The notes under the pieces are model-generated. The model was not told the DNA's origin. It saw only the letters and a program-made list of their open reading frames with translations, and did no database searches. Below are positions 57,275 through 64,000 of a stretch of 64,000 nucleotides of DNA, in pieces. The stretch is from the NCBI GenBank assembly GCA_038373885.1, contig JAWZYV010013137.1:62001-126000 (forward strand), in the 5' to 3' direction. Source of the stretch: Cheiracanthium punctorium (lineage: Eukaryota > Arthropoda > Arachnida > Araneae > Cheiracanthiidae). A program made the position numbers and the translations under genes. The stretch's first letter is position 1, and each line of letters starts with the position of its first letter.

Positions 57275-58360
57275 GTGTGTATGTATATACTCGTATATAT
57301 ATGAAAGATGTTTTCGAAAACAAACACTAAAAGTAAAAAACTGATTATATTTTATAGAAATTTTTTTTACTAATCTAAATATACAGAATTTTACAATTTG
57401 TAGTATTTGTTAGTAATTTTTCAAATATTTTTTTAATCCTGGAAAAATATGTTATTTAGATATTCCTTTTTAATATTCATGCAACAGGTTTATTGGAAAA
57501 CTTTTGAAACATTTGCCATTTTTATGCAATATATAAATGTTGTTATCAGTGTTTGTTATATTACATAGTTGTGATATAACACTAATTTCAATGTAAGAAA
57601 TTTTCTGCATTGTATTATGCATTAATTATATATAATTATTATTTTAAATTACTTTACAAATAATTATCAATAATGTCGCAAACTTTACGCCATGCATAAT
57701 TACATATATATTGCTATTTTTTGATTCACATGTGATTTCGTCTTTTTCTGGTTTTCTTGAAAGGCATCCCTGTTTAGGCTTGCCATATATTTCTAAGGCC
57801 AAACGAGGACAAAACATATTTTTGTGGGGTCTTTAGTATTTCATTACAACGAATTTAAAGGGAAAATTGAACTGGTAATTCTGGAAAGTTCGTTAAAGGG
57901 AAATTTCATTTATTTAATTAGTTCTAATGATTTTCTTTAATAAAAATATTTATTCGTTAATCGGAAATATTCATAAAAATTTAGTTTATTCTAATGAGAT
58001 TTTACAGTATTTTTAGAATTATTTTATAAAGTAAGTTAAAAATCTTACCTTACTGGAATATTCAACTTTATTTATTTAGTTGTATTTTTCATTAGACATG
58101 ACTGTTTATTATGATGACATCATAAAAGTTACAACACGGAAGTTCAGAAATAATTTTGACGTTTAGAAGATGCTTAACATTACATACTGAAGGTCTATCC
58201 CCTTTCTGCCGACCAAATATTCCCGTTACAGATGTCCCAGGCAAAGACACCCTAAACTATTTTGAACAATTTAGAACAAACTATTTAGAATGTTGCGACA
58301 TGTAGTATCAGTCTTCTGTAGAGCTTTGAAAAATAGCTCTCCACTTATCTTCAGGCCCCA
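57275..58360. other. Gene-free AT-rich stretch
   Basis: No TIR pairs, no coding frames above 60 codons with recognisable content. Confidence 0.5.
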
Positions 58361-58365
58361 CAATG

Positions 58366-58725
58366 GTCCATTGCATAAAGTATTGGAAATGATAGATGGC
58401 TGAAGTGTGAAAGTCAATGGTTCTCTGGCTAACCACATGGCTGTTGATCTAATGCTCTGGAGTTTCGGGTGGTTTGCTCCATATGTCACGTGAATTAACA
58501 TAAGCATTGCAAGCTGCTGATTATTGTGGAGGGGGGGTGGAGAACAAAACATGCTCTTTTTTCCCCAATCATCATTAAAATTTTATCATTAGTAAGACAA
58601 AATATTGGAGGGATGTGTCCCCTCGCCCATGAGCATTAAAACCCTTTAAAAAGTCCTCTTCCCAAGGCACCCCACCTTCTGCAGATATCTGATGTGGAAA
58701 TTTGCCCTAAACACACTACACTCTA
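58366..58725 (+). repeat. tRNA-derived SINE, copy 5, decayed and interrupted
   Basis: GAAGTGTGAAAGTCAATGGT and GGAGTTTCGGGTGGTTTGC follow the copy 1 body. About 120 bp of foreign sequence (58,515-58,640) separates this from the AAAAAGTCCTCTTCCCAAGG 3' part. A further tail fragment is at about 58,976-59,055. Confidence 0.6.
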
Positions 58726-58975
58726 CACTACACACTTTTCTTCAGTGGTGTCTGGAACCTCTGAATTTGAACCACCCTCAATAATCCCGGATTTTCTCAA
58801 ATCCCAGGCATTATCCCTGTATAGCACTAAAAAGAAAAAGAGACTATAATCTCAGACATCTCCTAAGCCTACCCCTCTTTAAAAACAATTGTTTATAAAA
58901 TGGTCCCTTTTTCGCCAGAAATGCTCCTTTTTGCCCTTTTCTAGATAGAAAATTTAGTGGAATCCCTGTAATATT

Positions 58976-59055
58976 ATAGAACCCTCTAAAATGCCCATGC
59001 CCGAGGCATCCCCTTTTGGTAGATAACCCTCGAGTAGCTTTGCTATAAACCCACA
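58976..59055 (+). repeat. SINE 3'-body fragment
   Basis: CCCATGCCCGAGGCATCCCC and a GATAACCCTCGAGTAGCTTTG tail parallel the 3' part of the SINE copies (AAGGCACCCC ... AGATCACCTTTGCGTAG). It is followed by a CA run and a T run (59,064-59,082). Confidence 0.5.
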
Positions 59056-59632
59056 CACACACTTTTTTTTTTTTTTTTTTTCTTAGCAGTCCTTTTATAT
59101 TCCTGAAAAACAGATGGACTATTATTTAGATTGCCAAAGTAATTTGACAAATTAAATTTTAAGCTTACTTTTTATATCGCTAAAGTAATATAATCGTGTT
59201 GTATGAACTTAAAACTTACGTAATAGCTGATGACTGTATGTTTAATAAAGTAAATGAGTATAACACTTGATCACATGGTACCTTGTTACCATACATTTTG
59301 AAGCACAAATTCTGTATAGTGTCTTCGTGGTAGGGGTTTAGCACTCTAAAGACACAAATAAGTTCAGCTGATTTACAGAGAGAAAACCGAGCGCTAACCT
59401 TTTAGGAATTTGTATGAGTAAATGTGATCGTTTCCCCTGTGGACTATTAACAAGTTATTTGTAGCTTATTAGGGCCAATCAGCCCAAAACTTGGTAGTTA
59501 TCAATTTGAGAAAAATAAACTTGTTTATTTATAAATTTGTTTATTCACTTTCAGATTTATAAATTTCATATAAAATTTATTGTATTCGTTCTAACAAAAC
59601 ATTAATTTTGATGAAATATTTATTTCATTCAG

Positions 59633-59754
59633 GTGGTTCAATTTTTGCAGCAAGTGACTTCATCATATTCATGGACAAGGTTCCAGTAATGCGGACAAAA
59701 AAATTTCGTCGGTGCTGTTTCAAGAATACCCCTATAATTGGAATTTATACAACG
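59633..59754 (+). CDS. Candidate internal coding exon, unknown gene
   Basis: Acceptor TTTATTTCATTCAG (ending 59,632) and donor ACG|GTAAAT (59,755) bound an open frame of about 40 codons containing IFAASDFIIFMDKVPVM and RCCFKNTPIIGIYTT. No domain is recognised. The exon ends between codons, whereas the terminal exon at 62,085 expects two leftover bases, so at least one further exon or a different splice choice is needed if they belong together. The presumed downstream intron contains a hAT MITE and a mariner-like element. Confidence 0.35.
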
Positions 59755-59890
59755 GTAAATGGTGCCTTTTTTCTTTCTTTTCCTTTTATATATTCATCAT
59801 ATATGTAGTTTGTGTAATTTTCTATGCTTAGTAGTATGCATATCACAGGGATATTTTACAACATGAATAAGTTAATTTGTTGCCCTAAAT

Positions 59891-60140
59891 CAGTAGCGGA
59901 TCCAGCAATTTTTTTGGGGAGGGGCTAAATTTTTTTAAAAGCTTATTTCACCCAATTAAAATGTACTATAAATCAAAATTTTAGTCTATACCAACGTATT
60001 AGGCTTTTGGGAGGGGCTAAGTAATAAAATATGATTATTTTAGCTATATAAAGTGTATAATAAAGCAGAATGTTACCCATGAGCAATCTCTTTTGAGGGG
60101 GGGCTGAAGCCCCCTAGCCCCTCCCCTGGATCCGCTACTG
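59891..60140. mobile_element. hAT MITE with 8-bp TSD, CAGTAGCGGATCCAG ends
   Basis: Perfect 15-bp TIRs CAGTAGCGGATCCAG / CTGGATCCGCTACTG, flanked by perfect CCCTAAAT duplications (59,883-59,890 and 60,141-60,148). 250 bp with GGGGAGGGGCT / AGCCCCTCCCC inside the ends. Non-coding; a well-preserved, probably recent insertion. Confidence 0.92.
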
Positions 60141-60805
60141 CCCTAAATGTACCTTGGAAGCATGGATTGACAACATCAAGATTATTTTTTCATATGCGTT
60201 ATTACTCCATTTATTATTATTATTATTCTTTTTTAATTTACCCCCTTTTTTCCTAGCACGGTAGCATTCATTTGTGGAATAATTAACTTATTATTTAGCT
60301 TTCAACAATCTGATACCATGAATACTAATTAATCCCTGTATTAATCTCATTCGTTTTCTGAAAATTAATAAACACGTCACTGCAATTTTTTACAAAGTAT
60401 TGTATATTAAAATACGAAATTTAATTTTTATGTGGTCCCTCTTTTCCTATCACTAATATTTAGAATATGTTGCTTAGTGTCTAAGAACTCAAATTAAAAA
60501 GAAAAAATCATATCTCTAAGTGTAAGTTTCGGTAAGTAAAATTTTAATTTCACGAATTTGAAGGCGTTTAATTGTCATTTTCAAAGAAATAGATCATTAT
60601 TTAACTTTTATCAATTTACAGTTTGTCCCCTAAGTTTAAAGAAACGTTTTTCTTCTTTTTCACTTTGCAGTATAATGAATTTATTGCTTTATTGTGATTT
60701 AAAATTACTTAATTTACACCAATTAATAAGGCAAACGTATTTCCATGTATATTTTTATTTTATGTAATTACTCTGTTTAAAAATTAAGAAACAAAGCATT
60801 ATATA

Positions 60806-61650
60806 GGGTGTGTCAAAAAGATTGAAACACGCTTTATTTTTTTACCAATAAAAGTAAGTGGTGTAAATTACAAAAATGTTTAAATTAAGGTAGAAAATAA
60901 AGTAATAAGTTTAAAAAAATTGTAATTATAACGCTCATCAATCTTCAAAATCTTGCACTTTTTGAATTAGAAAAATATTATTCGACTCACATAAGTATGA
61001 TTTTAAAAACCGCACATCTGTATTTTTAAAACTGAAGAAGTTATGTTTGTCCAACACTGTGAATCCCTAATACTGTGAATGGGGACCATCTATCACAGGG
61101 GAAATGATATTTTTTGACGTATCACAAAAAAAGATAGAACTGGATGATATTAGCCATATGCAGCTCACGGGCCCCATAAGGAGTACGACTGCTTTATAGG
61201 ATCTCTGTGCCATACTTCGTTTAGATTCATGTGGTAAAAATTGTCGACACACATTAGCATATTTTTAATCATAAAATTTCCACCGTCAGTTTATGGTCTC
61301 TATTTTACGGAAAGTGGCATAAGTCAGATTTTTTTCTTTCAACGTGATTCAGTACATTTTAAAGGTACAGTTATACAGATATGCGGTTTTTTAAAATGAT
61401 ATCTCCAAATTGAACACAACAATTTTCTGATTGACGAAATTTGTGTAAGAGCCAAAATTAAAATTTGTAACTTTTTGAAAATGAATGAGAGGAATATTTC
61501 AAAATGTAACCTTAATTCTACTAATTCTACTACCTAACCTTAATTCTACTACCTACTTTATTTAAAACATTTTTTTTTTCAATTTACACTGATCACTTAT
61601 CTTTAACAAGAATAAAAGTAAAGAGCGTTTCAATCTTTTGGGGACGTCTG
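60806..61650. mobile_element. Mariner-like non-autonomous element, TA target
   Basis: The left end GGGTGTGTCAAAAAGATTGA and the complement of the right end (CAGACGTCCCCAAAAGATTG) share AAAAGATTGAAAC(A)CGC and CTTTA in register. TA lies on both sides (60,804-60,805 and 61,651-61,652). A 61-codon minus frame inside (61,067-61,252) shows no transposase motif. 845 bp. Confidence 0.65.
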
Positions 61651-62084
61651 TATATGTGGCAGTCATTTCGCTAAACAATTTTCTCTAAATTTAACACAGT
61701 TACAAAAAATTACTCTAAAATTTTTTAAGTTCTTAAAATTAAAATTTGCCTTTGAGATCAATATAACCATCAGTTTAAAATCAATATACTAATATTGTTC
61801 AGTAATTTTAATTTAAACTCATCATAAAGATATATCTACGTTTGGAGTAACTTTTATTAAATGCATTGCAATATAGCAATTTCACTGCTATATGAAATGT
61901 ATTTAAGTACAGTCAAAAGTATTATTTCAAGTACAGTCAGAATATATAACCACATTACAACATATATGTCAGATAATAATGTACTTATAAGAGAGATACT
62001 ACTGCTGTTTTAATTTTATTTGTAATTGAAGTGTATAATAAATATTTTTTCTCCTTGAAATTTAAGATATATTTTCTTTTGCAG

Positions 62085-62151
62085 ATGCTTAGCGGATATA
62101 AATCCTGATAGAGGAACGAAGTATGAAAAGAAAAAACTAAAAATGCTGTGA
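62085..62151 (+). CDS. Candidate terminal coding exon, unknown protein
   Basis: Acceptor ATTTTCTTTTGCAG (ending 62,084), then, with one leftover base, CLADINPDRGTKYEKKKLKML and a stop at 62,149-62,151. The poly(A) signal AATAAA is at 62,240-62,245, giving a short 3' UTR. The opening matches CLLGINPNRGCK at 42,908 in phase and sequence, but this version is shorter by about 20 residues. Probably the end of the gene that includes 59,633-59,754. Protein family not recognised. Confidence 0.5.
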
Positions 62152-62249
62152 ACCCCAAAAATTTAAAACTTAGTAATTTAATCCAATATAACTAAAAAAT
62201 CTTAAAATTGTAATTTCTTGTTATTTAATAATGTCTTACAATAAATTTC

Positions 62250-63200
62250 TATTATTTTGAATTGTATGTTTACTCTCTGATTTTTTTTCTCATGATGGAT
62301 TTTTTTTTTATGACAGTAGATTTGTCAGCACAACATTTTTATAAAATAATACAATTCGCATTAAGTCAATTTATTATTCGGAATTGTTTTTGTGTGCATG
62401 CTACAAGTTTAATAATTGCATTATATACACTATCATTTTAGAGAAAAAGATATAGTACCAAAAAAGATTTTTAAAATTAAATATTTGATGTTTTTTTGTT
62501 AATGTGCTTAAAATTTAGATATCAGAAAGCAATTTATATCAGTAGAACTTATGTTGCCACTCATTGGCAAAACTTTAACTCCAGCAATGTCACTCTAATT
62601 TTTGTAATTTTTATCTTTCAATAATATTGATACAAAATGAAGCAATATTCATCGTTGATATAAGACAATTTAACTTATGTTTAATTACTGTAGATAGGTT
62701 TAAGCTGAATACAATAATTTCAAATTTGATTTAGAATTCTATTATCTGTATGAACAAAATAAATCTAATTACTTCCCCTGGTATTAATATATATTGGTAA
62801 TATACTAATATATATTAATTAATATTTGCTCTCTTTTATAGCAGAACAATGGTTCAACATATGAATTCTACCAATTAAAATTGCAATGAATTTACTTTGC
62901 ACACATTAGTGAATTATTTATATCTATTATCTTCGTTTTTAGGAAAGTTTACTAATTGTGAGCAGTCGTTAAAGGATATAAGGTTTTCGTGGGGAAAAGT
63001 AGAATAGTTTTTTATTGTTCTATTTATTTTTTTTTTTAAAAAGAGCAAATCCGGCTCATGCGGTTTCCATAGACCAGGAACGTAGATAGAAAAAAAATTG
63101 GGGGTGGCTCAAAGTGGAAAAGTAAAAATTCTCACAAAAAGGCTTGATTATTATCAGTTTGCTAACAAAAATTCAAATTTCGAAAGTCGCCCGGGCTCTT
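62250..63200. other. Gene-free AT-rich stretch
   Basis: Presumed intergenic DNA beyond the poly(A) site. Contains a TA-rich palindromic zone at about 62,783-62,825. At about 63,075 the CAGGAACGTAGATAG word resembles a MITE end without a visible partner. Confidence 0.45.
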
Positions 63201-63212
63201 TGAGCCAACCTT

Positions 63213-63288
63213 TTGGCTGCGTCTTTGCCTCAGATATTGCCCGACTATGAGAGGAGTCCGGATTGGGAGAATTTCACTGTACTTGCAA
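63213..63288 (+). other. Weak candidate exon, unrecognised
   Basis: A GC-richer stretch with a frame reading LPQILPDYERSPDWENFTVL, ending at a possible donor AAAAG|GTATAT (about 63,289). No domain; likely belongs to something beyond the window if real. Confidence 0.2.
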
Positions 63289-63750
63289 AAGGTATATATG
63301 TACGATTTATACATTATGCATACTATGACGGCAAGAAAAATCTGAGAACAGTTGGCTCCTATACGTTACACTATTTTAAGGTCCTGCAAATAGCCTGCTA
63401 GGTTACTGAATTATAATTTATAATTACTATAATGCTATGTGGAATTTATGTACACAGAAGAAATAAAAGTTCCTATTTATATATAGTACATAACTCTCAA
63501 AATGTTTGTCTCGTACAAAAAAGAAAGAAGTCAAAAATTTAAATTCAAAGTGTAAGCAATATTCTCATAAAATCAACGCTCTTCTAAATTTCACTTTTAA
63601 TTTTTTTTCAAGGGTTTGCTGTTTTTAATAATGTTTAGAAATTATGGTTCTAATTGCATTATTTTAATAATATTCAGTGGAGGATACAAATTTACTCTTA
63701 AATAGCACCTGATTTTATAACAGTGTTCCCCTAGCATTCTCCAAATCAGA

Positions 63751-63773
63751 TTTTTTTTTTTTTTTTTTTTTTT
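63751..63773. repeat. Poly-T tract
   Basis: Run of about 23 T, followed after about 60 bp by a short AAATTGAAATAAAATAAA duplication (63,843-63,882). Confidence 0.9.
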
Positions 63774-64000
63774 ACAATGAGCTTATATAATTAATTATTT
63801 ATCTAAGAAAACTGATCCTGGGAAGAAAAAACATACACACAAAAATTGAAATAAAATAAAAAAATTGAAATAAAATAAAAAAATAAATGAACAGAAAAAT
63901 GTTAATTGCGTAACGTTTCAGAAAGTATTTTGTTGAGAGGAATGCAGAAACATGTTATCTTATGGATGTTTAAGATAACACGTTTCTAAATCAGTATATT

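Overview
This window is AT-rich, intron-bearing animal DNA, most likely from an arthropod. A chelicerate is possible but is only a guess. No open reading frame looks like a complete host gene, and no rRNA, genuine tRNA or bacterial-type signal was seen. Almost everything recognisable is transposable-element DNA of many families at different stages of decay, often inserted into one another. All boundaries were read by eye from terminal inverted repeats (TIRs), target-site duplications (TSDs) and comparison of copies within the window.

Layout. 1-15.5 kb: microsatellites, a perfect hairpin, a Tc1/mariner (Tc3-like) transposase pseudogene split by an AAGCTT-rich TIR element, a TTA-flanked 1.3 kb element, a hAT transposase remnant, a hAT-like element full of ATACAAAATAC repeats, a TTA-flanked MITE, and a pogo-type MITE holding a small hAT MITE. 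15.5-30.8 kb: a very large imperfect palindrome centred near 25,367. Each arm carries a broken AlkB-type dioxygenase sequence and a broken PC4-like gene, running toward the centre. The left arm alone was invaded by a hAT-like element, which holds a MITE, which holds another hAT; matching TSDs support the outermost and innermost steps of this order. The right arm alone carries its own MITE copy.

30.8-45.7 kb: three Helitron-type units lie head to tail. The third is split at a TA dinucleotide by a 9.1 kb element whose TIRs start CACTGCAAAAAAA. That element contains a decayed CENP-B/pogo-type transposase, a possible first exon, a possible terminal exon with a poly(A) signal, and a 64/65-bp tandem array near its right end. 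45.7-52.2 kb: a BEL/Pao LTR retrotransposon with a lysine-tRNA-type primer binding site, three coding lesions, and a 1.7 kb insertion in the RNase H-integrase stretch bounded by a 9-bp duplication. The element is truncated within integrase and no 3' LTR was found.

52.2-64 kb: further MITEs, SINE copies and a mariner-like TIR element, plus scattered exon-like segments (54.55-54.86, 59.63-59.75 and 62.09-62.15 kb) that may belong to one intron-rich host gene of unknown function. Its last exon resembles the one inside the 9.1 kb element.

The most unusual structure is the AlkB/PC4 palindrome. The next most unusual is the 9.1 kb element that pairs a transposase with gene-like exons.
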